Origin: Methylobacterium sp. Leaf117 | Lineage (GTDB): Bacteria > Pseudomonadota > Alphaproteobacteria > Rhizobiales > Beijerinckiaceae | Direction: 5' to 3' | DNA: 64,000 nucleotides | Assembly: GCF_001422985.1 (NCBI RefSeq) | Contig: NZ_LMNL01000001.1 | Coordinates: forward strand, 62,720-126,719 | Shown: piece by piece, positions 1 through 9,050 of the stretch | Layout: each line of letters starts with the position of its first letter | Numbering within the stretch: position 1 is the first letter of the stretch | Made by a program: the position numbers and the translations under genes | The notes under the pieces: generated by a model | The model's database searches: none | Told to the model about the DNA's origin: nothing | Seen by the model: only the letters and a program-made list of their open reading frames with translations

Positions 1-24
1 TATCAGGATCGCGACGAGGGTCAT
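1..24 (-). CDS. serB: Start of a divergent gene, probably phosphoserine phosphatase SerB (partial)
   Basis: Only the first eight codons are inside the window, read on the minus strand from an ATG at 24-22: Met-Thr-Leu-Val-Ala-Ile-Leu-Ile. This N-terminus resembles alphaproteobacterial SerB, which in my knowledge often lies divergent from miaA. The call is by context and a very short match, so it is tentative. SerB hydrolyses phosphoserine to serine, the last step of serine synthesis. Confidence 0.4.
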
Positions 25-43
25 CCGGGAGCTTTCCACGCCA

Positions 44-1006
44 GTGTCGCCGGTCCTACAACGCCCACACGCGCAGGTTCTGCCGGCGGCGATCCTCATC
101 GCAGGGCCGACCGCCTCGGGCAAGTCGGGCCTGGCGCTGGCGCTCGCGCGCGATCTCGACGGGGTGGTGATCAACACCGACTCGATGCAGGTCTATGCCG
201 ATCTGCGCCGCCTGTCCGCCCGCCCGAGCGCGGAGGAGGAAGCGCTGGCCCCGCACCGGCTCTACGGCCACGTCGACGGAGCGGAGAACTACTCGGCCGG
301 ACACTTCGCCCGCGAGGCCGAGCCGCTGATCAAATCGCTGCGCGGCGAGGGCCGCCCGCCGGTCTTCGTCGGCGGCACCGGCCTGTATTTCCGGGCGCTG
401 GAGGAGGGGCTGTCCGAGCTGCCCCCGGTGCCGGATGCGGTCCGGTCGGCCGTGCGGGCCCGGGCCGAGGGACGGGCGACCGAAGACCTGCATGCCGAAC
501 TCGCGCTCTGCGATCCGGCCGGCGCGCTCGGGCTTCGCCCCAGCGACCGGGCGCGGGTGATGCGCGCCCTGGAGGTCTTCGCGGCCACCGGCCGGCCCAT
601 CGCCGATTTTCACGGGGCACGCCAACCCGGACCGCTCGCCGGCCTGCCCCTGCTCAAGCTGTTCCTGGCGCCCGAGCGCGAGACCCTGCGGCGAGCCATC
701 GATAGGCGGTTCGAGGCGATGATCGCCGGGGGGGCGCTCGACGAGGTCGCGGCCCTGCGCGACCGCCGCCTCGACCCGATGCTGCCGATCATGCGCGCCC
801 ACGGCGTGCCGGGCCTGATCGCCCATCTCGACGGCGCGCTGACCCGTGAGGAGGCGATCCGGCGCGGGCAGGGCGACACCCGGCGCTATGCCAAGCGGCA
901 GTTCACCTGGTTCCGCCACCAGATGGGGGCCGACTGGCTCTGGACCCCACCCGAGGAGGCTCTCGGGCGGGCGCGGGCGCTGCTCACGTCTCCAGGCGTG
1001 CGATGA
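44..1006 (+). CDS. miaA: tRNA dimethylallyltransferase MiaA
   Basis: Transfers the dimethylallyl group to the N6 of A37 in tRNAs that read codons starting with U; cytoplasmic. The 320-residue product has the P-loop GPTASGKS at residues 21-28, the NTDSMQVY motif at about 44-51 and the GGTGLYF motif near residue 108, in the order expected for the family. The start is a GTG at 44; the next in-frame Met is well inside the P-loop domain, so this start or one slightly later is needed. It is divergent from a probable serB. Its 3' end overlaps the converging dehydrogenase gene by 23 bases. Confidence 0.95.
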   Translation: MSPVLQRPHAQVLPAAILIAGPTASGKSGLALALARDLDGVVINTDSMQVYADLRRLSARPSAEEEALAPHRLYGHVDGAENYSAGHFAREAEPLIKSLRGEGRPPVFVGGTGLYFRALEEGLSELPPVPDAVRSAVRARAEGRATEDLHAELALCDPAGALGLRPSDRARVMRALEVFAATGRPIADFHGARQPGPLAGLPLLKLFLAPERETLRRAIDRRFEAMIAGGALDEVAALRDRRLDPMLPIMRAHGVPGLIAHLDGALTREEAIRRGQGDTRRYAKRQFTWFRHQMGADWLWTPPEEALGRARALLTSPGVR

Positions 1007-1856
1007 GGGACGAAGTGTCCCAGCGATTGCCCCCCATGGCCTGTACGTCGGCGTAGAACTGGTCGACGAGGGCAGTGACGGGCAATTGCGCGCCGTTGCG
1101 GCGGGCTTCGGCGAGCAGGATGCCGAGATCCTTGCGCATCCAGTCGACGGCGAAGCCGAAATCGAACGTGCCCGCGTTCATGGTCTTGCCGCGGTTCTCC
1201 ATCTGCCAGGAGCCGGCGGCGCCTTTCGAGATGACCTCCAGCACGGCCTCGACATCGAGGTCCGCCCGCTTGGCGAAGTGCACCGCCTCGGACAGGCCCT
1301 GGACGAGGCCCGCGATGGCGATCTGGTTGACCATCTTGGTGAGTTGGCCGGAGCCCGACGGACCCATCAGGCGGCTGGCGCGGGCAAAGCACAGAATCGC
1401 GGATTCGACCTTCGCGTAGGTCTCAGGCTCGCCGCCGCACATCACGGTGAGCGCCGCGTTCTCGGCCCCGGCCTGTCCGCCCGAGACGGGCGCATCGATG
1501 AAGCCGAGGCCGGCGGTCTTGGCGGCATCGGCGAGTTCGCGGGCGACCTCGGCCGAGGCGGTGGTGTGGTCGACGAAGATCGCGCCCGGCTCCATGCCGG
1601 CGAAGGCGCCATCGTCGCCGAGGGTGACGCTGCGCAGATCGGCGTCGTTGCCGACGCAGGCGAACACGATGGCCTGGCCCTTGGCGGCCTCGCGCGGGGT
1701 GGCGGCGAAGGCGCCGCCCTGCGCGGCGACCCAGGCCTCGGCCTTGGCGGTGGTGCGGTTGTAGACCGTGACCTCGTGGCCCTTGGCGGCGAGGTGGCGG
1801 GCCATCGGGCCGCCCATCACGCCGAGCCCCAGAAACGCGACCTTCGCCATCATCAT
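984..1856 (-). CDS. NAD(P)-dependent oxidoreductase, 3-hydroxyisobutyrate dehydrogenase family
   Basis: A 290-residue beta-hydroxyacid dehydrogenase. The Rossmann motif [12 protein letters not shown] is at residues 8-19, the substrate loop [11 protein letters not shown] at 121-131, and the catalytic lysine in the TKMVNQ motif is Lys174. Family members reduce or oxidise 3-hydroxyisobutyrate, tartronate semialdehyde, glyoxylate or succinic semialdehyde; sequence reading cannot pick the substrate. The start has three successive ATG codons (1856, 1853, 1850); the protein could begin at any of them. It converges on miaA with a 23-base overlap and stands 70 bases downstream of the moaA stop on the same strand. 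Confidence 0.88.
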   Translation of the reverse strand: MMMAKVAFLGLGVMGGPMARHLAAKGHEVTVYNRTTAKAEAWVAAQGGAFAATPREAAKGQAIVFACVGNDADLRSVTLGDDGAFAGMEPGAIFVDHTTASAEVARELADAAKTAGLGFIDAPVSGGQAGAENAALTVMCGGEPETYAKVESAILCFARASRLMGPSGSGQLTKMVNQIAIAGLVQGLSEAVHFAKRADLDVEAVLEVISKGAAGSWQMENRGKTMNAGTFDFGFAVDWMRKDLGILLAEARRNGAQLPVTALVDQFYADVQAMGGNRWDTSSLIARLET

Positions 1857-1926
1857 CCCCGTTTGTATCCTGAATACGATCGGGGTCTAGGAGCGATGCT
1901 GGCGAGCGTCAAACGTTCGCGAACGC

Positions 1927-2964
1927 TTATCCGCCGGTGACGCTCATGTGGCGCGGCACGGCGGCCGGGCGCGCCCGCTCGATGACGAAGTCGTGGCCCT
2001 TGGGCTTGCGCGCGATGGCGTCGATCACCGCCTGGGTCACCAGGGCGTCGTCGGGGGAAGCGCGCAGGGCCGCGCGCAGATCCGCCGCGTCCTCCTGGCC
2101 GAGGCACATATAGAGCTTGCCGGTGCAGGTGAGGCGGACGCGATTGCAGCTCTCGCAGAAATTATGGGTCAGCGGCGTGATGAAGCCGAGGCGACCGCCG
2201 GTCTCGGCGATGCGGACATAGCGGGCCGGGCCGCCGGTGCGGTCGGGCAGGGGCGTCATGGTGTAGCGCTGTTCGAGCCGGGCGCGCGCCACCGAAAGGG
2301 GCAGGAACTGGTCGGTGCGGTCGCCCTCGATCTCGCCGAGCGGCATGACCTCGATGAGGGTCATGTCCATGCCGTCGCCATGGGCCCAGGCGATCATGTC
2401 GGCGATCTCGTCCTCGTTGACGCCCTTCAGCGCCACGGCGTTGATCTTGATCTTGATGCCGGCCTTGCGGGCCGTCTCGATGCCGTCGAGCACCACCTTG
2501 AGGTCGCCCCGGCGGGTCACCGCGCGGAATTTCTCGGGGTCGAGGGTATCGAGGGAGACGTTGACGCGGCGCACGCCGAGATCGGCCAGCTCCGGTGCGA
2601 AGCGGCCGAGTTGGGTGCCGTTCGTCGTCATCGTCAGCTCTTCGAGGGCGCCCGTATCGAGATGGCGGGACAGGCGCCGGAAGAGATGCATGATGTCGCG
2701 GCGCACCAGCGGTTCGCCGCCGGTGATGCGCAACTTTCTGACGCCGCGCTGGATAAAAACGGCGCAAAGCCGGTCCAGTTCTTCCAGAGACAGCAGGTCG
2801 CGCTTCGGCAGAAACTGCATGTCGTCGGACATGCAGTAGACGCAACGCAGATCGCAGCGGTCGGTCACCGAAATCCGCAGATAGGTAATCGCCCGTTGAA
2901 ACGGGTCGATCAGCGGCGCTGGCGCGATCGGAGCGGCATCGTCGGTGGCGCGGGGACCCCACAT
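1927..2964 (-). CDS. moaA: GTP 3',8-cyclase MoaA (molybdenum cofactor biosynthesis)
   Basis: Radical SAM enzyme that, with MoaC, converts GTP to cyclic pyranopterin monophosphate, the first step of molybdopterin synthesis. The SAM [4Fe-4S] motif CDLRCVYC places cysteines at 37, 41 and 44. The second cluster motif [11 protein letters not shown] follows in the C-terminal half, and the protein ends in Gly-Gly, the conserved tail needed for activity. I chose the ATG at 2964 (345 residues). A longer reading from 3126 would run through the divergent promoter region and into the start of the DUF971 gene. Other moa/moe genes are not nearby, but two molybdoenzymes (12.7 kb and 31.8 kb) are in the window. 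Confidence 0.93.
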   Translation of the reverse strand: MWGPRATDDAAPIAPAPLIDPFQRAITYLRISVTDRCDLRCVYCMSDDMQFLPKRDLLSLEELDRLCAVFIQRGVRKLRITGGEPLVRRDIMHLFRRLSRHLDTGALEELTMTTNGTQLGRFAPELADLGVRRVNVSLDTLDPEKFRAVTRRGDLKVVLDGIETARKAGIKIKINAVALKGVNEDEIADMIAWAHGDGMDMTLIEVMPLGEIEGDRTDQFLPLSVARARLEQRYTMTPLPDRTGGPARYVRIAETGGRLGFITPLTHNFCESCNRVRLTCTGKLYMCLGQEDAADLRAALRASPDDALVTQAVIDAIARKPKGHDFVIERARPAAVPRHMSVTGG

Positions 2965-3124
2965 GCGGGATTCTGTGCTCTGTTGGGGTGCGGAAACGTT
3001 GGCGCGGTCGCGTGACGATCCTAACATGACGAGACATATGAGGGTTCGTACGGCCGGGGGCAAGTTTGCGCGGGGCGCAGCACCCGTGCAAGGCAGTCGG
3101 GCGACCCGGCGGAAGGATGCGACC

Positions 3125-3598
3125 ATGAATCAACAGGCTGTCGACCCGCATGCGGCCCCGGCCGCTCCCGAGCGCTGGCCGACCGAGATCCGCCTCTCGG
3201 GCGATAAACGCACCCTGAACGTCGCCTTCGAGGATGGCGGTCGCTTCGCCCTGCCGGCGGAGTACCTGCGGGTGTCGAGCCCGTCGGCCGAGGTCCAGGG
3301 GCACTCGCCCTCCGAGCGCAAGGTCATCGGCGGCAAGCAGGACGTGGCGATCCTCAAGGTCGAGCCCATCGGCAACTACGCGGTGAAGCTGACCTTCGAC
3401 GACATGCACGATACCGGCCTGTTCGGCTGGGGCTACCTCTACGATCTCGGGCGCGAGTACCGGAACCGCTGGGCGACCTACCTGTCCGAATTGCAGGACC
3501 GGGGCCTCAGCCGCGAACCCGTGCGCCGGGCTCCGAAGCCGGCCGCGCCCTCGAGCGAGGGGAGCGGAAGCTGCGGCAGCGGCTGCGGTTGCCACTGA
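3125..3598 (+). CDS. DUF971 (GBBH-like N-terminal domain) protein with cysteine-rich tail
   Basis: A 157-residue protein made almost wholly of the DUF971 domain, which also forms the N-terminus of gamma-butyrobetaine hydroxylases. The motifs LPAEYLRV and the [12 protein letters not shown] segment are recognisable. The tail after about residue 135 is Pro/Ala/Ser-rich and ends SCGSGCGCH, a compact set of possible metal ligands. The start ATG at 3125 has a good ribosome site (GGAAGG) eight to nine bases upstream. It is divergent from moaA. In some bacteria such proteins are linked to Fe-S or Mrp/ApbC genes, but the role is not established. Confidence 0.8.
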   Translation: MNQQAVDPHAAPAAPERWPTEIRLSGDKRTLNVAFEDGGRFALPAEYLRVSSPSAEVQGHSPSERKVIGGKQDVAILKVEPIGNYAVKLTFDDMHDTGLFGWGYLYDLGREYRNRWATYLSELQDRGLSREPVRRAPKPAAPSSEGSGSCGSGCGCH

Positions 3599-3661
3599 CC
3601 GCCTGATCCGCGCCCCGATCCCGAAAGCCGACCCCGAAAGCCGTCCGATGATGCCGTCCGC

Positions 3662-5035
3662 ATGACGCCCTCGACTCAGCCGGCGACGAGCCGGCGCGTC
3701 CTCGCGCTCGCGCTTCCGATGACGCTCGCCAACGTCACGACGCCGCTGCTCGGCTTCGTCGGCGCCACGGTGATCGGCCGCCTGGGCGACGCGGCGCTCC
3801 TCGGGGCGATGGCGCTGGGGGCCGTGATCTTCGACGCGATCTTCTGGTCGTTCGGTTCGCTGCGCATGGCCACCGCCGGACTGACCGCGCAGGCGGTGGG
3901 CGCCCGCGATGCGGCCGAGGTGGACCGCACGCTGGCCCGCGCCCTGGCGGCGGCTGTGCTCGTCGGCCTGGCGATCGTGGCGCTGCAGGGGCCGATCGGC
4001 CGGGCCGCCTTCTCCCTCAGCGGCGCCAGCCCGGCGGTGATCGCCGGCCTGTCGGCCTACTTCCACATCCGCATCTTCGCCGCGCCCTTCACCCTAGCGA
4101 ATTATGCCATTCTCGGTTCGGTGCTGGGGCGCGGGCGGACCGATCTCGGCCTGATGCTGCAGGTCGCCATCAATCTCACCAACATCGCGCTCACCCTGGC
4201 GTTCGTCCTCGGGGCGGACATGAGCGTGGCCGGGGCCGGGCTCGCCACCCTGATCGCCGAGGCGGCCGGCGCGGGTCTCGGCCTGATCCTGCTGGCCCGG
4301 CTCGGCTCGCGCCCCTTCGCGGTGCCGTTCCGGGTGGTGCGCGATCCCCTGGCGCTGGCCCGGATGCTCAGCGTCAATGCCGACGTGATGATCCGGACCC
4401 TGCTGCTGGTCGGCTGCATCACCCTGTTCTCCGCGCTCGGCGCACGCTCGGGCGACGTGGTGCTCGCCGCCAACGCCGTCCTGTGGAATCTCTTCATGAT
4501 CGGCGGCTTCTTTCTCGACGGGTTCGCCACCGCCGCCGAGACCCTGTGCGGGCAGGCCGTGGGCGCCCGGGACGAGGCTCGGTTTCGCCGCGCCGCCGCC
4601 TTGAGCCTGCTCTGGTGCCTGGCCTTCGGTGGCGCCATCGCGGTCGGCTTTCTTCTGGCCGGCAACCTCTTCATCGACGCGGTGACCACCAGCCCGGAGG
4701 TGCGGGCCATGGCCCGGCTCTACCTGCTGCCGGCGGCCCTGGCGCCCCTGATGGCGGCCGTGCCCTTCGCCTTCGACGGCATCTATATCGGCGCCACCTG
4801 GACGCGGGCCATGCGCAACCTGATGCTCGCAGCGAGCGCGCTCTACGGAGTCGCCCTGTTGACCGCCCACGCGGCCGGCCTCGGCAATGGCGGGCTGTGG
4901 CTCTCGTTCCTGATTCTCCTGGCCGGGCGCGGGATCAGCCAGGCGCTGGCCTATCCTGGACTGGTGCGCCGGACCTTCGCCGGGCGCGACGCGATGCCTC
5001 TGGATAAACGCGTGTCGGATTTCACGCCGGCCTGA
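3662..5035 (+). CDS. MATE family multidrug efflux transporter
   Basis: A 457-residue integral membrane protein with about twelve hydrophobic segments in two homologous halves. The N-terminal half opens with LALPMTLANVTTPLLG and the GRLGDAALLGAMALG motif typical of DinF/NorM-like MATE proteins, which export cationic drugs or metabolites using a sodium or proton gradient. The C-terminal half repeats the pattern (DGFATAAETLCGQAVGA). It begins 63 bases after the DUF971 gene and may share its transcript. The substrate cannot be inferred. Confidence 0.9.
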   Translation: MTPSTQPATSRRVLALALPMTLANVTTPLLGFVGATVIGRLGDAALLGAMALGAVIFDAIFWSFGSLRMATAGLTAQAVGARDAAEVDRTLARALAAAVLVGLAIVALQGPIGRAAFSLSGASPAVIAGLSAYFHIRIFAAPFTLANYAILGSVLGRGRTDLGLMLQVAINLTNIALTLAFVLGADMSVAGAGLATLIAEAAGAGLGLILLARLGSRPFAVPFRVVRDPLALARMLSVNADVMIRTLLLVGCITLFSALGARSGDVVLAANAVLWNLFMIGGFFLDGFATAAETLCGQAVGARDEARFRRAAALSLLWCLAFGGAIAVGFLLAGNLFIDAVTTSPEVRAMARLYLLPAALAPLMAAVPFAFDGIYIGATWTRAMRNLMLAASALYGVALLTAHAAGLGNGGLWLSFLILLAGRGISQALAYPGLVRRTFAGRDAMPLDKRVSDFTPA

Positions 5036-5153
5036 CACCATTTCGCGATGCGGGTTGAATTCCCTTCGTACGGATAGGCTTTGGACACATACGAAGCGGG
5101 TATGAACTGTCGGATCATCATCGATCTACTTGCCTGTTCATGCTCTGCCTCAG

Positions 5154-5170
5154 TTTGGAATGGTTCTGAT
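5154..5170 (+). promoter_or_regulatory. Candidate ICE box (Irr-binding site) upstream of ftrA
   Basis: The 17 bases TTTGGAATGGTTCTGAT agree with the rhizobial iron control element consensus TTTAGAAYNRTTCTAAA at 14 of 17 positions. The site lies 62 bases before the ftrA start, ahead of an iron uptake operon. Irr is the heme-responsive Fur-family regulator of Rhizobiales. A separate 7-base inverted repeat (CTTCGTA at 5064-5070, TACGAAG at 5090-5096) lies upstream. The match is seen; the regulation is inferred. Confidence 0.55.
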
Positions 5171-5232
5171 TAAGGAACGTGACGAAAAAGCCTCTTTGCT
5201 TGTTATGTTCGCTGGTCTACGCGCTAGCCACG

Positions 5233-5805
5233 ATGCGCAAGATTCTTTCCTCCCTTCTCCCCGCCACCTTGGCCGCCACCCTGATTGTCGGAGGCGCCGC
5301 GTTCAGCGGGCGCGCCGAGGCGAAGGAGACGCCGATCGGTCCCCACGTGACCCAGAACGGGATCGAGGTCGGCGCCGTCTACCTGCAGCCGATCGAGATG
5401 GACCCGCCGGACATGATGCGCGCCGCCGCGCAGTCCGACATCCACCTGGAGGCGGACATCCATGCCGCCAAGGACAACCGCAACGGCTTCGCCGAGGGTG
5501 ACTGGGTCCCCGCCCTGGTGGTGAATTTCGAGATCACCAAGCTCGAGGGCGAGGCCGCCACCGGGCCGAAGGTCGCCGGTTCGCTGATGCCGATGGTCGC
5601 CAATGACGGCCCGCATTACGGTGACAACGTCAAGCTGTCCGGCCCCGGGCGCTACCGCCTGAAGCTGACCGTGGCCCCGCCCGGCGCCAACAGCCATTTC
5701 GGTCGCCACGTCGACAAGGAGACCGGCGTCGCCGAATGGTTCAAGCCGTTCGACCTGATTCAGGATTTCACCTTCGCGGGAATCGGCAAGAAGGGAGCCT
5801 ATTGA
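5233..5805 (+). CDS. ftrA: FtrA/P19-like periplasmic iron-binding protein
   Basis: Periplasmic component of an FtrABCD-type ferrous iron uptake system, homologous to P19/Tpd. The 190-residue product has a signal peptide (Lys-rich start, hydrophobic stretch, then cleavage near SGRAEAKE). It carries the family motifs PPDMM, HLEADIHA, GPHYGDNVKL and HFGRHVDKETGV; the Met and His residues in these bind Cu/Fe in P19. The ATG at 5233 is chosen because it starts a normal signal peptide. An upstream ATG-like start at 5179 would add 18 residues. It is the first gene of ftrA-ftrB-ftrD-ftrC, with ftrB five bases downstream, and a candidate Irr box lies upstream. Confidence 0.9.
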   Translation: MRKILSSLLPATLAATLIVGGAAFSGRAEAKETPIGPHVTQNGIEVGAVYLQPIEMDPPDMMRAAAQSDIHLEADIHAAKDNRNGFAEGDWVPALVVNFEITKLEGEAATGPKVAGSLMPMVANDGPHYGDNVKLSGPGRYRLKLTVAPPGANSHFGRHVDKETGVAEWFKPFDLIQDFTFAGIGKKGAY

Positions 5806-5810
5806 GCCCC

Positions 5811-6149
5811 ATGGCCGTTCTGCACCGAACCGTTTTCGCAGCCCTCGCGGCCGGCCTCCTCGCCACCGCCCCGGCGCGGGCCGAGGATCTGCCGGTCATC
5901 AAGGTCGAGATGAAGGATGGGGCCATCACCCCGAACGTCATCGAGGTTCCGGCCAATACCCGTTTCAAGCTCGAGATCACCAACACGGGTACCAGTCCGG
6001 TGGAGTTCGAGAGCCTGGAACTGAAGCGCGAGAAGGCGCTGGCGGCGGGGGCGACCTCGTCCATCGTGTTCCGCACCGTCGATCCCGGCACCTACGACGT
6101 GTTCGACGACTTCCATCCGAACGCGAAAGCGACCCTGGTGGCGAAGTGA
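5811..6149 (+). CDS. ftrB: FtrB-like periplasmic cupredoxin
   Basis: A 112-residue secreted protein with an N-terminal signal peptide ending near APARAED and one cupredoxin domain. The order of strands and motifs such as TPNVIEVPAN and PGTYDVFDDFHP fit the cupredoxin_1 family found next to FTR1 permeases. In Bordetella and Brucella, FtrB is thought to help oxidise Fe(II) for FtrC. The ATG at 5811 is used; a TTG at 5802 overlapping the ftrA stop sits closer to the AAGGGAG ribosome site and would add three residues. Confidence 0.86.
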   Translation: MAVLHRTVFAALAAGLLATAPARAEDLPVIKVEMKDGAITPNVIEVPANTRFKLEITNTGTSPVEFESLELKREKALAAGATSSIVFRTVDPGTYDVFDDFHPNAKATLVAK

Positions 6150-6208
6150 ATCGCTCCACCCCCCTGAAGCGCGTGACGAAGTGAGCCTCCGGGGGCCGCT
6201 TCGACGTT

Positions 6209-6288
6209 GAACTCTAATCCCGGCGAACTCCGACCCCGGCGAACTCCGACCCTGGCGAACTCCGACCCTGGCGAACTCCGACCCCGGC
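6209..6288 (+). repeat. Five-copy 16-bp tandem repeat between ftrB and ftrD
   Basis: Five head-to-tail units of 16 bases, at 6209, 6225, 6241, 6257 and 6273. Units 2 and 5 are identical (GAACTCCGACCCCGGC), units 3 and 4 differ from them by one base (CCTGG), and unit 1 is the most diverged (GAACTCTAATCCCGGC). The array ends 12 bases before the GTG assigned to ftrD and lies within the ftr operon. No protein is likely to be made from it. Confidence 0.95.
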
Positions 6289-6300
6289 ACAGAACCCCTG

Positions 6301-7743
6301 GTGAATCGAACCGGAATGGCGGCCTCGACTTCCCTCACGCCGCGCGACGCCCGAGATGCCTGGATCGACGCGAAGCTCGCCGATCTCGGGCAGTGGCTGC
6401 AGCGCCATGGCGGCACCATCCGCACCATCCAGTGGGGCGTGGTGGCGGTCTACCTCGTGCTGGTCGCCGTGCCGGCCTTCCTGCCGCTGCCCGATCGCAG
6501 CGCCCATCTCTGGAACAATCTCACGGTCTTCGCCCAATTCGCCTTCTGGGGCATCTGGTGGCCCTTCGTGCTGGTCAGCATGGTGGTGGTCGGACGGGCC
6601 TGGTGCGGCATTCTCTGCCCCGAGGGCGCCCTGACGGAATTCGCCAGTCGCTGGAGCCTGGGGCGCGCCGTGCCGCGCTGGATCACCTGGGGCGGCTGGC
6701 CCTTCGTGGCCTTCGCCGGCACCACGGTCTACGGCCAGATGGTCAGCGTCTACGGCTATCCGAAGCCGGTGCTGGCGGTGCTCGGCGGCTCCACCGTGGC
6801 GGCGATCGTCGTCGGGCTGCTCTACGGCCGCAACAAGCGAGTCTGGTGCCGCTATCTCTGTCCCGTCAACGGGGTCTTCGCGGTGCTGGCCAAGCTGGCG
6901 CCGGTGAGCTTCCAGGTCGACCACGCCGCCTGGGCCACCTCGCCGAAACCGAAATCATCCCCGAACCAGAAAAGCGAGAGCTTCAACTGCGCGCCCCTGG
7001 TGCCGGTGAAGACCATGAACGGCGCCGGCGCCTGCCATATGTGCGGGCGCTGCTCCGGCTATCGCGGCGCCGTGCGCCTCGCGCGGCGCTCGCCCACCCA
7101 CGAGATCGTCCACGTGGCCGGCTCCGAGCCGAGCCTGGACCAGACCGTGCTGATCCTGTTCGGCATGATGGGCCTCGCGGTCGGCGCCTTCCAGTGGTCG
7201 TCGAGCCCCTGGTACATCGACGCCAAGCAAGCGCTCGCCACCTGGTTGATCGAGCACGGCCTCACCTGGCCCCTCGAGACCACGCTGCCCTGGTTCATCC
7301 TGACCAACTACCCCGAGCACAACGACGTGCTCAGCCTGCTCGATGGCGGGCTGCTGCTGGGCTACATCGCCGCCGCCGCGGTCGTGCTGGGCGTCTCGCT
7401 GTCGGCCCTGGTCGGGCTCGCGACCCTGTCGCTCGGCGGCTGGTCCCTGCGTCGCTTCCACCATCTCACCCAGACGCTGATCCCGGTGGCGGGCTGCGGC
7501 GTCTTCCTCGGCCTCTCGGCCCTGACGGTGACGTTCCTGCGCGGCGACGGCATCCACATTCCCTACGTCTCGGAAATGAGGGCCGCGCTCCTTCTGGGTA
7601 CCAGCCTGTGGAGTGTCTGGCTCGCCTGGTCGGTGGCGGGCCTCTCGGCCGGGGGGCTGCGCCGCCTCGGCGCGACCCTCGGCATCGCGGCGGCCTGCTC
7701 GCTCTCGGTCTACGGCTGGGCGCTGCTGTTCTGGATCTGGTAG
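6301..7743 (+). CDS. ftrD: FtrD-like membrane 4Fe-4S polyferredoxin
   Basis: A polytopic membrane iron-sulfur protein of 480 residues, related to the NapH/NosR/CcoG group. It has several membrane segments and the cysteine motifs CGILCPEG and CRYLCPVNG after membrane segments. A further ferredoxin-like stretch (CHMCGRCSGYRG) follows near residue 245. In FtrABCD systems FtrD is proposed to accept the electron released by ferrous iron oxidation during import. The GTG at 6301 gives the longest reading; an ATG at 6316 is an equally good start. It lies 46 bases upstream of the permease gene. Confidence 0.87.
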   Translation: MNRTGMAASTSLTPRDARDAWIDAKLADLGQWLQRHGGTIRTIQWGVVAVYLVLVAVPAFLPLPDRSAHLWNNLTVFAQFAFWGIWWPFVLVSMVVVGRAWCGILCPEGALTEFASRWSLGRAVPRWITWGGWPFVAFAGTTVYGQMVSVYGYPKPVLAVLGGSTVAAIVVGLLYGRNKRVWCRYLCPVNGVFAVLAKLAPVSFQVDHAAWATSPKPKSSPNQKSESFNCAPLVPVKTMNGAGACHMCGRCSGYRGAVRLARRSPTHEIVHVAGSEPSLDQTVLILFGMMGLAVGAFQWSSSPWYIDAKQALATWLIEHGLTWPLETTLPWFILTNYPEHNDVLSLLDGGLLLGYIAAAAVVLGVSLSALVGLATLSLGGWSLRRFHHLTQTLIPVAGCGVFLGLSALTVTFLRGDGIHIPYVSEMRAALLLGTSLWSVWLAWSVAGLSAGGLRRLGATLGIAAACSLSVYGWALLFWIW

Positions 7744-7789
7744 GGCGACCGGTTCGGTCGCGCGTGCCAACACATAAGGAATCCTCCGC

Positions 7790-8614
7790 ATGATCGGAGC
7801 CTTCGTCATCGCCTTCCGCGAAGTCATCGAGGCGGGCCTCATCATCGGCATCGTGCTCGCGGCGACGCGCGGCATCGCCGGGCGCGGCCGCTGGATCGGC
7901 CTCGGCGTGGTCGGCGGCCTCGCGGGCGCGGCCCTGGTGGCCCTGTTCGCCGAAAGGATCTCCGATGCCTTCGAGGGCGCCGGCCAGGAAATCCTGAACG
8001 CCGCCGTGCTCATCGTCGCCGTGCTGATGCTGATCTGGCACAACACCTGGATGGCTAAGCACGGGCGCGAACTGGCCGGCGAGCTGCGCGCGGCCAGCGA
8101 GGCGGTCCGCACCGGTCAGAGCACCGCCGCCGGCCTCGCCCTGGTGGTCGGCGCCGCCATCCTGCGCGAGGGCGCCGAACTCGTGCTGTTCCTCTACGGA
8201 CTCGTCGCTTCCGGCACCTCCGGGTACGACATCCAGTTCGGCGCCTTGGCCGGCGTCGCGGTCGGCGCCGCCACCTCCGCGGTGAGCTATTTCGGCCTCG
8301 CGGCGATCCCGACCCGCTACGTCTTCTCGGTGACGAGCGGCCTCATCGTCCTGCTCGCCGCCGGGCTCGCCGCCCAGGCCGCGCAGTTCCTCACCAATGC
8401 GGGTCTGATCACCGTGCTCGACCGGCCACTGTGGAACACCTCCTCTGTCCTGCGCGAGGACAGCATGGTCGGCCGCGTGCTCCACGCCCTGGTCGGCTAC
8501 ACCGACCGGCCGAGCGCCATGCAGGTGCTGGTCTATCTCGGCACCATTCTGGTCATGGTCGCGCTGATGCAGGTGTCCTCTGCCGGCAAGCGCCGCCAGC
8601 TCCGCACCGCCTGA
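7790..8614 (+). CDS. ftrC: FtrC, FTR1-family iron permease
   Basis: The inner-membrane permease of the system, 274 residues with about seven membrane segments. It has both acidic iron-translocation motifs of the FTR1 family: RExxE at residues 10-14 (REVIE) and REGAE at 126-130. FTR1-type permeases move iron coupled to its oxidation; here the oxidant side would be FtrB and FtrD. The ATG at 7790 is preceded by AAGGAATCC. The csaA gene starts six bases after its stop and is probably co-transcribed. Confidence 0.94.
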   Translation: MIGAFVIAFREVIEAGLIIGIVLAATRGIAGRGRWIGLGVVGGLAGAALVALFAERISDAFEGAGQEILNAAVLIVAVLMLIWHNTWMAKHGRELAGELRAASEAVRTGQSTAAGLALVVGAAILREGAELVLFLYGLVASGTSGYDIQFGALAGVAVGAATSAVSYFGLAAIPTRYVFSVTSGLIVLLAAGLAAQAAQFLTNAGLITVLDRPLWNTSSVLREDSMVGRVLHALVGYTDRPSAMQVLVYLGTILVMVALMQVSSAGKRRQLRTA

Positions 8615-8620
8615 CCGCCG

Positions 8621-8992
8621 ATGCACGTCAGCCACGCCCCCGACGCGCCGGCCAGCCCGGCCATCGGTTTCGACGCCTTCCTGGCGGTCGACATCCGCGT
8701 CGGGACGGTCGTCTCGGCCGAGCCATTCCCGGAGGCGCGCAAGCCCGCCCTCAAGCTCGTCATCGATTTCGGGCCGGTGATCGGCCGGAAGCGCTCGAGC
8801 GCCCAGATCACCGAGCATTACCCGGCCGAGGATCTGCCCGGCCGGCAGGTCGCCGCCGTGGTGAACTTTCCGCCCCGCCAGATCGGCAGGTTCCTGTCGG
8901 AGGTGCTGACCCTCGGTTTCGCCGATGCCGACGGTGCCGTGGTGCTGTTCCGCCCCGATCAGCCGGTGCCGGACGGCAGCCGCCTGTTCTGA
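8621..8992 (+). CDS. csaA: CsaA-type tRNA-binding domain protein
   Basis: A 123-residue single-domain protein of the CsaA/EMAP-II-like OB-fold family. Motifs FLAVDIRVGTV and VNFPPRQIG are the signature of CsaA, which binds tRNA or nucleic acids as a homodimer and was described as a secretion-related chaperone in Bacillus. It follows ftrC by six bases, so it may be a passenger of the iron operon; I see no functional link to iron. Confidence 0.88.
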   Translation: MHVSHAPDAPASPAIGFDAFLAVDIRVGTVVSAEPFPEARKPALKLVIDFGPVIGRKRSSAQITEHYPAEDLPGRQVAAVVNFPPRQIGRFLSEVLTLGFADADGAVVLFRPDQPVPDGSRLF

Positions 8993-9050
8993 GGACAAAG
9001 CGTTCGGAGGGCCGCTTGCCCGGAGCGCGGTTTTTCGCCATCCCTGTCCG

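Noticed and set aside
6209..6288. Could the repeat array be CRISPR?
   Set aside because: Units are directly abutting with no spacers, and no cas genes are present.
6207..7793. 528-codon frame starting in the tandem repeat and overlapping ftrD
   Set aside because: The ftrD frame carries all conserved cysteine motifs; this overlapping frame has only Arg/Pro-rich low-complexity sequence.
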